Positions 16,779 to 25,789 of a stretch of 64,000 nt of DNA are shown piece by piece. A model generated the notes under the pieces. The model made no database searches. It had not been told where the DNA came from and saw only the letters and a program-made list of their open reading frames with translations. How positions within the stretch are numbered: the first letter of the stretch is position 1; the number at the start of each line of letters is the position of its first letter. The stretch is taken from the NCBI RefSeq assembly GCF_014235765.1, contig NZ_JACMYH010000008.1, positions 1-64,000 on the forward strand. Reading direction: 5' to 3'. Source of the stretch: Pseudomonas baltica (lineage in GTDB: Bacteria > Pseudomonadota > Gammaproteobacteria > Pseudomonadales > Pseudomonadaceae). The position numbers and the translations under genes are program-made.

Positions 16779-18032
16779 TCAGCTCAGGCGCAGGCGGCTG
16801 GCGCCGACCAGCCAGCTATAGATCAGGTACAACACCACGGTGGCCAGAAGCAGCAGGCCGCCCAGCGCGGTCGCCATTCCCCAGTTGATGCTGGTGTTGG
16901 TGTAGAAGGCCACGAAGTAGCTGACCATCTGGTCGTTGGGGCTGCCCAGCAGCGCCGGAGTGATGTAATAGCCGATGGCCAGGATGAACACCAGCAGGCA
17001 GCCGGCGCCAACCCCGGCGTAGGTCTGCGGGAAGTACACCCGCCAGAAGCTGGCGAACGGATGGCAACCCAGGGAAATGGCCGCACGCATGTAAGTGGGC
17101 GAGATGCCTTTCATCACGCTGTAGATGGGCAGGATCATGAACGGCAGCAGGATGTGCACCATGGAGATGTAGACCCCGGCGCGGTTGAACACCAGCTCCA
17201 GCGGTTTATCGATGATGCCCATGGCCATCAGTGCGCTGTTGATCAGACCGCCCGATTGCAGCAGCACGATCCAGGCGGCGACACGCACCAGGATGGACGT
17301 CCAGAAGGGCAGCAGCACCAGGATCATCAGCAGATTGCTCTGCCGGGTCGGCAGGTTGGCCAGCAGATAGGCCAAGGGATAGGCCAGCGCCAGGCAGATG
17401 GCGGTGATTACCAGCCCCATCCAGAACGTGCGGGCGAAGATGTCCAGGTAGATGGCCTGGTCCGGCGTGGCAGGCGCCACCTCGCCGAGGTCGTCGATGC
17501 GGTGATCGACCGCCGCCAGCAGGTAGAACGGCGTGAGGGTGCTGGTGTTGCGGCGGATCGCCTGCCAGTAGGCCGGGTCACCCCAGCGCTCGTCGAGTGC
17601 CTGCAGCGCCTCTTTGTAGGAGGCCGGTTCGGTCTTGAACGGCAGGGCACGAGCGGTTTTCGCCAGCAGGCTGCGGTAGCCGGCCAGCTCCATGTTCAGA
17701 CGCTTGGACAGATCGCCCAGGCTTTGATTCTTGCGCGACTCGGCGAGGTCCTCGGCCAGTGACCGGTACACCGGTTCGTCGGGCAGGCCCTTCCCGTCCC
17801 ACGCGGTCACGGCCGCCACGGTGCGCGGCATGCCTTCGACCACTTCGGGGTTGCCGACGCTTTTGTACAGGAGCGCGGCGATGGGCACCAGAAACACCAG
17901 CAGCAGGAACAGCACCAGCGGCGCAATCAACGCCTGGGCTTTCCAGCGGTTGCGCCGTTCGGCCCGGGACAGCCGCTGTTTCAAGGTGAGGCTGGCGTCC
18001 TGTTTGAGAGGCACTGCGACGGCCATGGTCAA
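16779..18032 (-). CDS. ABC transporter permease, PotB type
   Basis: Permease of 417 residues, longer than typical PotB because of an inserted periplasmic region of about 130 residues between the first helix (about 37-57) and the remaining helices. The EAA loop reads RAAISLGCHPFASFWRVYFP. It pairs with the PotC-type permease 11 bases downstream. Such long PotB proteins occur in several Pseudomonas polyamine-type systems. Confidence 0.9.
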   Translation of the reverse strand: MTMAVAVPLKQDASLTLKQRLSRAERRNRWKAQALIAPLVLFLLLVFLVPIAALLYKSVGNPEVVEGMPRTVAAVTAWDGKGLPDEPVYRSLAEDLAESRKNQSLGDLSKRLNMELAGYRSLLAKTARALPFKTEPASYKEALQALDERWGDPAYWQAIRRNTSTLTPFYLLAAVDHRIDDLGEVAPATPDQAIYLDIFARTFWMGLVITAICLALAYPLAYLLANLPTRQSNLLMILVLLPFWTSILVRVAAWIVLLQSGGLINSALMAMGIIDKPLELVFNRAGVYISMVHILLPFMILPIYSVMKGISPTYMRAAISLGCHPFASFWRVYFPQTYAGVGAGCLLVFILAIGYYITPALLGSPNDQMVSYFVAFYTNTSINWGMATALGGLLLLATVVLYLIYSWLVGASRLRLS

Positions 18033-18104
18033 CTCCGCGAATCATTCAGGTCTAAAAAGGCGCGCCCGGCAGGCGCGCCCATGACAGCGTTGCCGCGACG
18101 CGTG

Positions 18105-19139
18105 TTATTTGGCCGCCCAGGCATTGAAGCGCTGTTCCAGTTGCTCGCCGTTGTCGGCCCAGAAGCTCACGTCGATCTGCACCTGATTGACGATGTTTTC
18201 CGGCGTGGTCGGCATGTCCTTGAGAATGTCCTTGTTCAGCAGCGGCACGGCCTGGGTATTGGCAGGGCCGTAGGCGATGTTTTCCGAGTAGGTTTTCTGC
18301 TGCTGCGGCGCGACCGACCAGGCGATGAATTTCTTGGCGGCTTCGACATTCTTCGCCCCCTTGGGAATGGCCCAGGCATCGAAGTCGTAGATGCCGCCGT
18401 TCCAGACCACTTTCAGGTTGCTCTCTTTCTGCACGGCAGCGATGCGCCCGTTGTAGGCCGAGCTCATGACCACGTCGCCGGAGGCCAGGTACTGCGGCGG
18501 CTGGGCACCGGCCTCCCACCACTGGATGCTGGGCTTGAGTTCATCGAGTTTCTTGAAGGCGCGGTCCTGGCCGGCCTTGGTGGCGAGCACCGAATACACG
18601 TCTTTGGGCGCTACGCCGTCGGCCATCAGGGCGAATTCCAGGGTGTACTTGGCACCCTTGCGCAAGCCACGCTTGCCCGGGAATTCCTTGGTGTTCCAGA
18701 AATCGGTCCAACCGGTGGGCGCAGTCTTGAGTTTGTCGGCGTTGTAGGCCAGCACTGTGGACCAGACGAAGAAACCTACACCGCAGGGCTGGATGGCACC
18801 CTTGACGAAGTCTTCCTGCTTGCCGAACAGCGCCGGATCGAGCTCTTCGAACATGCCCTCGTCGCAGCCGCGGGACAGCTCGGGCGATTCCACCTCCACC
18901 AGGTCCCAGGACACGCTCTTGGTATCGACCATGGCCTTGACCTTGGCCATTTCGCCGTTGTACTCACCGGCGACGATCTTGCCGGAGCCGGCCTTTTCCC
19001 ACGGTTCGTAGAACGCCTTGACCTGCGCGGCCTTGTTGGCCCCGCCGAAAGACACCACGGTCAGGTCGGTAGCGGCCAACGCCTGGCCGGCCCAGAACAG
19101 GCCGAGCGTCAGCCCGGTCAATTTCAAGTGCTTGAGCAT
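18105..19139 (-). CDS. ABC transporter periplasmic binding protein, PotD/PotF type
   Basis: Solute-binding protein of 344 residues with a signal peptide ending near QALAATDL. The fold start DLTVVSFGGANKAAQ and the later WEAGAQPPQYLASGDVVMS fit the PotD/F cluster. The pocket acids and aromatics typical of putrescine binding cannot be placed with confidence, so polyamine, amino-acid-derived amine or a related cation are all possible. It lies between the ATPase gene (96-base gap) and the permease genes (72-base gap), so the binding protein is the second gene of the operon. Confidence 0.9.
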   Translation of the reverse strand: MLKHLKLTGLTLGLFWAGQALAATDLTVVSFGGANKAAQVKAFYEPWEKAGSGKIVAGEYNGEMAKVKAMVDTKSVSWDLVEVESPELSRGCDEGMFEELDPALFGKQEDFVKGAIQPCGVGFFVWSTVLAYNADKLKTAPTGWTDFWNTKEFPGKRGLRKGAKYTLEFALMADGVAPKDVYSVLATKAGQDRAFKKLDELKPSIQWWEAGAQPPQYLASGDVVMSSAYNGRIAAVQKESNLKVVWNGGIYDFDAWAIPKGAKNVEAAKKFIAWSVAPQQQKTYSENIAYGPANTQAVPLLNKDILKDMPTTPENIVNQVQIDVSFWADNGEQLEQRFNAWAAK

Positions 19140-19235
19140 TTAATCGTCTCTCCAAGTGCAGGTGGGTCAAGCGCGGGGCGATGGTTCGCCTCTGATCGTT
19201 TTGGTACGGTTGCAGCGACTTCAGCGGTGAAGCCC

Positions 19236-20351
19236 TCACTGATCCAACAGCGGGTCCAGCGCGCGGGCGTGTTCCAGGGGCCAGCCCAAGGGCACCACGT
19301 CGCCCACGGCCAATGCGGGGTCGAGCTGGGCGATGGGCTGCTTGACGAAGAAATCGGTCTTGCCGCACACCTCCAGGCGCACCCGTACGTGATCGCCCAG
19401 GTAGATGAATTCGGCGACTCGCCCCGAGAAGCGGTTGATGCACTCGCCGCTGTGGCCGTTCAGGCGAACTCGTTCGGGCCGAATCGACAGGGTCACCGGT
19501 GCGCCTATCTGGCCGACATTGATCGCCAGCGCCTCGATTTTTTCACCCCGTGGCAGTTCGACGATGCAGCGCTCGCCCTCGCGGCTGAGCAGACGTCCGT
19601 TGATGCGGTTGTTTTCGCCGATGAAGTTGGCGACGAAGGTGTTCTTTGGCTCCTCGTAGAGGGCACGGGGTGGGGCGATCTGCTGGATCTCGCCCTGATG
19701 GAACACGGCCACGCGGTCGGACATGGTCAGCGCCTCGCCCTGATCGTGGGTCACGTACACCACGGTGACGCCCAGGCGCTGGTGCAGGTGCTTGATCTCC
19801 ATCTGCATATGCTCGCGCAGCTGTTTGTCCAGGGCACCCAGCGGTTCGTCCATGAGCACCAGTTGCGGCTCGAAAACCAAGGCGCGGGCCAGGGCCACAC
19901 GCTGTTGCTGCCCGCCGGACAGCTGCGCCGGATAGCGGTGGGCAAAGGCATCGAGCTGGACCATACCGAGCACCCGTTTGACCCGCTCGCTGATGTCGGT
20001 CTTGCTCAGGCCGCGCACGGAAAGGGGGAAGGCCAGGTTTTCCGCCACGGTCATGTGCGGAAACAGGGCGTAGTTCTGGAACACCATGCCGATGTCACGC
20101 TTGTGCGGCGGCACGTGGTTGATCGAGCGTCCGGACAGCTGGATTTCCCCCGCCGTGGGGGTTTCGAAGCCTGCCAGCATCATCAGGCTGGTGGTCTTGC
20201 CGGAGCCGGAGGGGCCGAGGAGCGTAAGGAACTCGCCCTTGCGGATGTCCAGGTTGAGGTCCTTGACGATGAGGTTTTCACCGTCATAGCTTTTCTGCAC
20301 GCCACGGAAGCTGACCAGTATCTCGTCCGTACTTGCGCTTGCCTCGCTCAT
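19236..20351 (-). CDS. ABC transporter ATP-binding protein, PotA type
   Basis: ATPase subunit of 371 residues: Walker A GPSGSGKTT, signature LSGGQQQRVALARAL, Walker B VLMDEPLGALD and a C-terminal TOBE_2 domain of the spermidine/putrescine type. The start is ATG 20351 (MSEASASTDE); an in-frame extension to 20414 is not supported by homology. First gene of the four-gene transporter unit, with about 200 non-coding bases before it that should hold the promoter. Confidence 0.92.
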   Translation of the reverse strand: MSEASASTDEILVSFRGVQKSYDGENLIVKDLNLDIRKGEFLTLLGPSGSGKTTSLMMLAGFETPTAGEIQLSGRSINHVPPHKRDIGMVFQNYALFPHMTVAENLAFPLSVRGLSKTDISERVKRVLGMVQLDAFAHRYPAQLSGGQQQRVALARALVFEPQLVLMDEPLGALDKQLREHMQMEIKHLHQRLGVTVVYVTHDQGEALTMSDRVAVFHQGEIQQIAPPRALYEEPKNTFVANFIGENNRINGRLLSREGERCIVELPRGEKIEALAINVGQIGAPVTLSIRPERVRLNGHSGECINRFSGRVAEFIYLGDHVRVRLEVCGKTDFFVKQPIAQLDPALAVGDVVPLGWPLEHARALDPLLDQ

Positions 20352-20552
20352 ACCCACACCTTTGTTGAATGACTGCCGTGGGGTCAAGCCTAGAGAAGGC
20401 CGCAACCCTTGCAAATCGGGGGCTGGGAGAGATTGCCATGGGGTAGTTGGAAGATTCGGGGTAGGGATTGCCCTACAGGCCTGTCGCCCCTGAGCATGGG
20501 CGAGAAGTGCCAGAGCGGCTGCGTGGCAGAACCCCGGGTGCCACTGTCGTTT

Positions 20553-21182
20553 TCAGACCAGCTTGTGCTCCATCGCGTACTTCACCAGGTCGGCCAGCGA
20601 CGCCACATTGAGCTTGTGCATCAGGCGCGCCTTGTGGGTGCTGATGGTCTTGCTGCTCAGGGCCAACTGCTGGGCAATGTCGTTGACGTTGGCGCCGCGA
20701 GCCAGGCGTTCGAACACCGAGAACTCGCGCTCCGACAGCAGGGCATGCCGCGGCCGGGCATCGGTGAGCCCGACCTCGAAGACCATGCGGTCGGCCAGGG
20801 CCGGGTCGATGTAGCGCCCGCCCGCGGCGACTCGACGGATAGCGGTCAGCAGCAGCGCCGGGTCGCTGTCCTTGGTGGCATAACCGGCCGCGCCGACTTT
20901 CAATGCACGCGCAGCCATCTGCGCCTCGTCGTGCATGGACAACACCAGAATGGCCGGCGGATGGGGCAGCGCGCGGATCCGTGGAATGGCCTCCAGGCCA
21001 TTGACGCCCGGCATGGAAATGTCCAGCAGGACCACGTCGCAAGGGGTGACGCGCAAGATCTCGAGCAACTGCTCGCCATTGCCGGCCTCCCCTGCCACCA
21101 CCAGGTCCTTGGCCAGGGCAATCAGTTGCTTGATGCCTTCACGCACGATGGTGTGGTCTTCGGCCACCAGCACTCGGATCAA
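20553..21182 (-). CDS. LuxR/NarL-family response regulator
   Basis: Response regulator of 209 residues: receiver domain with phospho-acceptor Asp54 in VVLLDISMPG, and a C-terminal LuxR helix-turn-helix (SEREFSVFERLARG, then SSKTISTHKARLMHKL). The start is probably TTG 21182 because GGAGG lies 8 bases upstream and the protein then begins MIRVLVAEDH; an alternative TTG at 21200 adds six residues. It follows the histidine kinase gene within 35 bases and precedes the polyamine-type transporter, its likely target. Confidence 0.9.
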   Translation of the reverse strand: MIRVLVAEDHTIVREGIKQLIALAKDLVVAGEAGNGEQLLEILRVTPCDVVLLDISMPGVNGLEAIPRIRALPHPPAILVLSMHDEAQMAARALKVGAAGYATKDSDPALLLTAIRRVAAGGRYIDPALADRMVFEVGLTDARPRHALLSEREFSVFERLARGANVNDIAQQLALSSKTISTHKARLMHKLNVASLADLVKYAMEHKLV

Positions 21183-21217
21183 CGGGTCACCCTCCAGCAA
21201 TCAATTCAACGGTGCGC

Positions 21218-23215
21218 TCAGTTCAACGGCACGGTGACCGTCAGGGCAGTACCCTCGCCCAGCCGACTGCTCAGTTCAAGCCGGCCACCGAGCATCAGCA
21301 CACGCTCACGCATGCCTACCAGGCCAAACGACAGCGAGCTCACCTCGGCAGGTTCGAAGCCGCAGCCATCGTCGGTGATCGACAGGCGCAGGTCGTTGCC
21401 TTCCTGGCTGAGCTCGATTTGCACAGTATGCGCCTGGGCGTGGCGAATGACATTGGTCAGCGCCTCTTGCAGAAGGCGAAAGAGGCCCACGGCCTTGGCG
21501 TCGTCCAGAGGCGGCAACTGTTCCGGAACGCTGACCAGGCAGGGAATCTGCGTGCGCTCCTCGAAGCGATGCGCCTGCCACTCGATGGCTGAGGCAATAC
21601 CGGCATCCAGTATCGGCGGGCGCAAGGCGGTGGCCACGTCGCGCACCTGCTGGAACAGCTGGGCGATCAAGCGCTTCATGCTGTTGAGGCGTTCCTGCAG
21701 CCCGCTATCGAGGTCGGCGTAGGCCAGCTCGCACATCGAGGTTTCCAGTTTCAGTACCGTAAGGATCTGCCCCAGTTCGTCGTGCACTTCTCGGGCAATG
21801 CGCGCCTTTTCTTCCTCGCGCACGGTTTCCAGGTGCGCCGACAGCTCGCGCAGTTGCGCCTCGCTGTGCTGCAGGGCAGCCAGCGCCCGACGCCGCTCGG
21901 TCACATCGGTGAGGTAGACCACCAAATACTCGGCTTCGCGAAAGCGCAGGAAGCTCAGCGAGACATCGGTGGGCAGGACGCTGCCGTCGGCGCGTACGCA
22001 GTGGGTTTCGAAGGTTTGCGCAGTGTGTTCGCTGGCCCTGGCCAGCCGCCACAGGTTCAGCCAGCGGTCCATGCTCAGGCCCGGTTCGAAGTCGGCCAGG
22101 GGCTTGTCCACCACCGCGCCGGTGTCGTAGCCGAGCATGCGCTCGGCAGCGCGGTTGGCGTAGCGCACATGGCTGTCCCAGTTGACCCAGAGTATGCCGA
22201 CCGTGCTCTGTTCGATGGAGAACTGGTTGACCCGCAGGGCTTCCTCGCTCGCCGCGCGCAGGGCAATGTCTTCCCGAGCCGCCAGCAGTTGCCGTTCCAG
22301 CGCGTGGACCTGGCGGCGCTGCCAGACCAGCAGTGCGATGATGGCCACGGCGATCAGCACCAGCAGCAGGCACAGGTTCTGCCAGAACCCTCGGGATTCG
22401 CTCAGGCGCGGGTACTGTGGCTGCAACCACCGCTCGTGCAGCCGCTCCAGGTCCTTGGCGGGCAGGGACTCCAAGGCCACGGTGACGATATGCGCCAACT
22501 GCGGCCAGTCGCGCCGCGTCGCCACCCGCAGCAACTGTGGATAACCTATGTCGCCGACCACCACCAGCTCGTCGAACTCGGCCTCGCGGGACAGCCGGCC
22601 CAACTGCGCCTCGTCCACCACCGCATAACGTGCCTGCTGGCTAAGCAGTAATTGCAGGGCCTGCCGTTCCAGCGGCACACCTTGCAGATTGAGGTGGCTG
22701 TAGGTGTTGCGCAAATAGTCGGCAACCGCCCCTGGCATGCGCACGGCGACCCGGTCATTGGCCGAAAGCGTCTCGAGATCGATGGCGACTTCGCCATTGC
22801 GCTCGCCTACCAACAACTGCGGCACGCGCAGGTAGGGATCGGAAAACTGCCACAGTTTCAATCCGGCAGGGGTTTGCGCAAGACCGGGCGCCAGGTCCAC
22901 CTCGCCTGCGCGCAAACCCTGTTCCAGCGCCGGCTGGTCGGCGTAGTTGCGCCAGATCAGCTCCACCTGCATGGCCTTGGCCAGCCAGTTCATCAGGTCG
23001 ACGTTGACGCCGGACAACTGGCCCAGGCGACGGTCCAGTTGCGCATAGGGTTGCTGCAGTACCAGCCCGACGCGCAAGGTGCGATGCTCATCCAGCCACT
23101 GGATCTGCGCAGCGTCGAGCGGCAGCTTCACGGCGGGCACGGCGGCGGCGCCATGGACGAGCAACGGCAGGCACAATCCGCCCAGCAGTGAAAGGCGACG
23201 CAGCAGTGGGTACAT
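21218..23215 (-). CDS. Sensor histidine kinase with periplasmic solute-binding domain and PAS
   Basis: Kinase of 665 residues. A signal sequence (1-23) is followed by a periplasmic domain like bacterial extracellular solute-binding family 3 (about 45-265), one membrane helix (279-297), a PAS domain (about 328-445), a HisKA_3 dimerisation domain with His478 in AREVHDELGQ, and a HATPase domain (about 555-665, DDGCGF, GLVGMRERV). This is a NarX/DegS-class kinase paired with the NarL-type regulator just downstream. The amino-acid-binding-like sensor and the neighbouring transporter suggest sensing of the transported amine or amino acid. Confidence 0.92.
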   Translation of the reverse strand: MYPLLRRLSLLGGLCLPLLVHGAAAVPAVKLPLDAAQIQWLDEHRTLRVGLVLQQPYAQLDRRLGQLSGVNVDLMNWLAKAMQVELIWRNYADQPALEQGLRAGEVDLAPGLAQTPAGLKLWQFSDPYLRVPQLLVGERNGEVAIDLETLSANDRVAVRMPGAVADYLRNTYSHLNLQGVPLERQALQLLLSQQARYAVVDEAQLGRLSREAEFDELVVVGDIGYPQLLRVATRRDWPQLAHIVTVALESLPAKDLERLHERWLQPQYPRLSESRGFWQNLCLLLVLIAVAIIALLVWQRRQVHALERQLLAAREDIALRAASEEALRVNQFSIEQSTVGILWVNWDSHVRYANRAAERMLGYDTGAVVDKPLADFEPGLSMDRWLNLWRLARASEHTAQTFETHCVRADGSVLPTDVSLSFLRFREAEYLVVYLTDVTERRRALAALQHSEAQLRELSAHLETVREEEKARIAREVHDELGQILTVLKLETSMCELAYADLDSGLQERLNSMKRLIAQLFQQVRDVATALRPPILDAGIASAIEWQAHRFEERTQIPCLVSVPEQLPPLDDAKAVGLFRLLQEALTNVIRHAQAHTVQIELSQEGNDLRLSITDDGCGFEPAEVSSLSFGLVGMRERVLMLGGRLELSSRLGEGTALTVTVPLN

Positions 23216-23384
23216 ATCGGTATGAACGACCTTTGCGTGGATGGCACTAAGCTATAGGCTTTGAATATCGACCGGTGTCGGGATTATCCGCGAGAAAAGG
23301 ATCGCCTGTCAGGTTGCATCGATGGCAGCGTGCACTCGGCCCGGTATCGAACAAGCGAGTCATTCATTTGGGCGGGAAGTACCG

Positions 23385-24329
23385 ATGAAAGTTGTTCAGT
23401 TGAGAGCCGTTTGCCTGGCATTGCTGGTGCCCCTGCACGGTGTTGCAGCGGCCGAAGAGGCCGCGCCAGCCAAGGAGACGGCCGAAGTCCGCCAGCCTCT
23501 GGCGGAGCGCAGCGTCGAGGATGCCCAGGCACTGGAACGTCAGTTGCCCGCCAGCGAGCAGCAACAATTGCAGGCCGGCAGCGACGAGTTCCTGTCGTTG
23601 TGGCGTCCGGCCAATACCGCCGATGCGCAGGGTACGGTGATCATCGTGCCAGGGGCCGGGGAAACGGCGGACTGGCCTCAGGGCGTGGGGCCGTTGCGGC
23701 GCAAGTTGCCGGATGCGGCGTTCAACACCCTGAGCCTGAGCCTGCCGGACCTGGTCAGCCAGATGCCTTCGGCCAGGCCAAACGAGAAACCGCCATTGCC
23801 GGTGACCACCGACACCCAGGCGACGCCACCGGACGCCGGCGCCGGGGTGGAAAAAGCCACGGCTCAGGACGCCGATACGGCCAGCACCGAGGTGCAGCTG
23901 CAAGACCCGATGCAGGTGGATGCCGAGCGGATCTTTGCCCGCATCGAAGCCGGCATCGCTTTCGCCCAGCAACACAACTCACGCAGGATCGTGCTCTTGG
24001 GGCATGGCAGCGGCGCTTACTGGGCGACCCGCTACATGGCCGAACGGCAGCCGGCGCACGTGCAGAAGCTGGTGTTGGTGGATACCCGCACACCGGGCAA
24101 TGCGCCGCAGCAGATCGACGAACTGGCCGCGCTGCTCAAGGTGCCCACCACTGATGTCTACTACAGCGATCGTCAAGCAGCGGCTGACGCCGCGCAACGG
24201 CGTTTGCAGGCCAGCAAGCGGCAGAAAAGTGCGGTGTACTCGCAGGTTTCGCTCAGGTCGCTGCCGGACAAGGCCGCGCAGGCCGAGCAGCTGTTCCGGC
24301 GGGTCAAGGGTGCCTTGAATGCGCAGTAA
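23385..24329 (+). CDS. DUF3530 family protein, alpha/beta-hydrolase-like
   Basis: Exported protein of 314 residues with a signal peptide (1-21, ending VAAAEE). A nucleophile-elbow-like GHGSGAYWA near residue 208 and the preceding IVLLGHG strand suggest an alpha/beta-hydrolase fold, as for other DUF3530 members; no substrate is known. The middle contains a low-complexity Ala/Thr/Asp stretch. I chose ATG 23385 because the basic residue and hydrophobic core of the signal peptide start there. It is divergent from the histidine kinase and converges on the DnaJ-like gene. Confidence 0.8.
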   Translation: MKVVQLRAVCLALLVPLHGVAAAEEAAPAKETAEVRQPLAERSVEDAQALERQLPASEQQQLQAGSDEFLSLWRPANTADAQGTVIIVPGAGETADWPQGVGPLRRKLPDAAFNTLSLSLPDLVSQMPSARPNEKPPLPVTTDTQATPPDAGAGVEKATAQDADTASTEVQLQDPMQVDAERIFARIEAGIAFAQQHNSRRIVLLGHGSGAYWATRYMAERQPAHVQKLVLVDTRTPGNAPQQIDELAALLKVPTTDVYYSDRQAAADAAQRRLQASKRQKSAVYSQVSLRSLPDKAAQAEQLFRRVKGALNAQ

Positions 24330-24370
24330 GCCACTGCGCGGTTGATGCCACGCCTGCGCATCAGCGCAGG
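24321..24370. terminator. Two hairpins between DUF3530 and djlA-like genes
   Basis: GCGCAGT (24321-24327) pairs with ACTGCGC (24333-24339) over the plus-strand stop, and CCTGCGC (24353-24359) with GCGCAGG (24364-24370) over the minus-strand stop. Neither has a good T run, so they are weak terminators at best. Confidence 0.4.
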
Positions 24371-25128
24371 TCCAGGCGCTCGCGGATCAGGCTGTAGGCG
24401 TTGTGCAGTTCGCGCGTACGGTCGGTGGCCTCGCGAATCTGCGCCGGTGTGGCACCACCGCCCACCAGTTTGTCGGGATGGTGGCGGCTGAGCAGACGCC
24501 GATAGGCACGCTTGATCTGGTCGGGCTCGGTGGTCGACGAAACCCCCAACAGGCGCAGCGCTTCTTCGAAGGCCCCGCCTCGCTTGGTCACCGGCCTGTG
24601 GCGCGGCTCGTAATCCTGCCCCAGCCCCTGCACCCGTGCCGAGGACCAGCCCAGCCACTTGCCCCAGGTGACCACCAGTTCGCGCTCGGCGGTACCGGCC
24701 TGGCCATCGGCCCAGACCATCCGCCAGCAGGCACGCAGCATGCCTTCGGCGGAGTTGGGTTGGTGCTTGAGAAGCAGCAGGTGACTGCGCAGCTGATCGC
24801 CTCCCGTCTTGCCGCGATTGAACGCAACGATGGCCCGTTTTCGCGCCTGCTCGTTGAGGTTCAACGAGCGCATTTCCCGCCGCGCCTGCTGGATATGCAC
24901 CGCCAGCACCTGGCCTTCGGCCTTGGCCACCCGGCCCAGCAGGACGAACAGCAGTTGCTCGTCACGCAGTACCGATTTGCCCTTGAGCCTATCTACCAAT
25001 TCACTCCAGGTCTGCAACCTGAGGTGTCGATCCAGCGCCTGACCGAGCACTATGCCCAGCAGCGCCCCTGGAATGCTGGCGAGGGCATAACCTGCCGCCG
25101 CGCCGACTACCGTTCCGGGCCACAACAT
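24361..25128 (-). CDS. djlA: DjlA-like co-chaperone (TerB and DnaJ domains)
   Basis: Protein of 255 residues with a glycine-rich N-terminal membrane segment (about 5-30), a central TerB-like helical domain and a C-terminal J-domain whose HPD motif is seen in RRLLSRHHPDKLVGGG. This order is that of DjlA, a membrane-anchored partner of DnaK. ATG 25128 directly follows the murU stop, so the genes are coupled. A role in envelope stress is inferred from E. coli DjlA. Confidence 0.88.
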   Translation of the reverse strand: MLWPGTVVGAAAGYALASIPGALLGIVLGQALDRHLRLQTWSELVDRLKGKSVLRDEQLLFVLLGRVAKAEGQVLAVHIQQARREMRSLNLNEQARKRAIVAFNRGKTGGDQLRSHLLLLKHQPNSAEGMLRACWRMVWADGQAGTAERELVVTWGKWLGWSSARVQGLGQDYEPRHRPVTKRGGAFEEALRLLGVSSTTEPDQIKRAYRRLLSRHHPDKLVGGGATPAQIREATDRTRELHNAYSLIRERLDLR

Positions 25129-25129
25129 A

Positions 25130-25789
25130 TCAACCTCGCTCGGCCAGCAGGCGGTCGAGTTCGGTCAGGCGTTGCGCAGTGCCGACGTCGATCCACTGGC
25201 CCTGATAGTGCTCGCCGGTGACCTGCCCAACGTCCATTGCGCGGCGCAACAGCGGTGCGAGCTTGAAGGCTGGCTCGCCATGGCCGTCGAACAGATCGGG
25301 ATGGAGCACGGCAATACCGCTGTAGGTCAGGCCGGGCTGGTCGCGCACCTGGCCTTCGACCAGGCTGAAGTCGCCTTCGGGGTGATGAGCCGGGTTGTCG
25401 ACCAGCACCAGATGCGCGTGGCCCGCCAACGGACCGCGCAACCGACTGAAATCGTAGTCGGTCCAGATGTCGCCGTTGACCACCACGAACGGTGCATCGC
25501 CGAGCAATGGCAACGCGTGGCGAATGCCACCGCCGGTTTCCAGTGGCTCGGTTTCGCGGGAATACTCGATGGCTACCCCGTAGCGAGCGCCGTCGCCCAG
25601 GTAGTCTTCGATCTGCTGGCCCAGCCAGGCATGATTGATCACGACCTCGGCAAAGCCGGCCCGGGACAGGGCCAGCAGGTGATACTCGATCAACCGCTTG
25701 CCGCCGGCGGCCAGCAACGGCTTGGGCGTGGTCAGCGTCAGCGGGCGCATGCGCTCGCCTTTGCCTGCCGCCAGGATCATGGCTTTCAT
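25130..25789 (-). CDS. murU: N-acetylmuramate alpha-1-phosphate uridylyltransferase
   Basis: Nucleotidyltransferase of 219 residues. The signature LAAGKGERMRPLT (7-19), the lysine of TPKPLL and the metal-binding Asp in VVVNGDIWTDYDF are intact. In Pseudomonas MurU makes UDP-MurNAc from MurNAc-1-phosphate, bypassing MurA and thus giving intrinsic fosfomycin tolerance. The gene overlaps amgK by 4 bases, the arrangement known from P. putida and P. aeruginosa, which supports MurU over a generic sugar-1-phosphate transferase. Confidence 0.93.
   Translation of the reverse strand: MKAMILAAGKGERMRPLTLTTPKPLLAAGGKRLIEYHLLALSRAGFAEVVINHAWLGQQIEDYLGDGARYGVAIEYSRETEPLETGGGIRHALPLLGDAPFVVVNGDIWTDYDFSRLRGPLAGHAHLVLVDNPAHHPEGDFSLVEGQVRDQPGLTYSGIAVLHPDLFDGHGEPAFKLAPLLRRAMDVGQVTGEHYQGQWIDVGTAQRLTELDRLLAERG

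Noticed and set aside
18081..20372. Plus-strand open frame of 763 codons opposite the transporter genes
   Set aside because: It is antisense to the binding protein and ATPase genes, both with complete motifs, and has no family features of its own.
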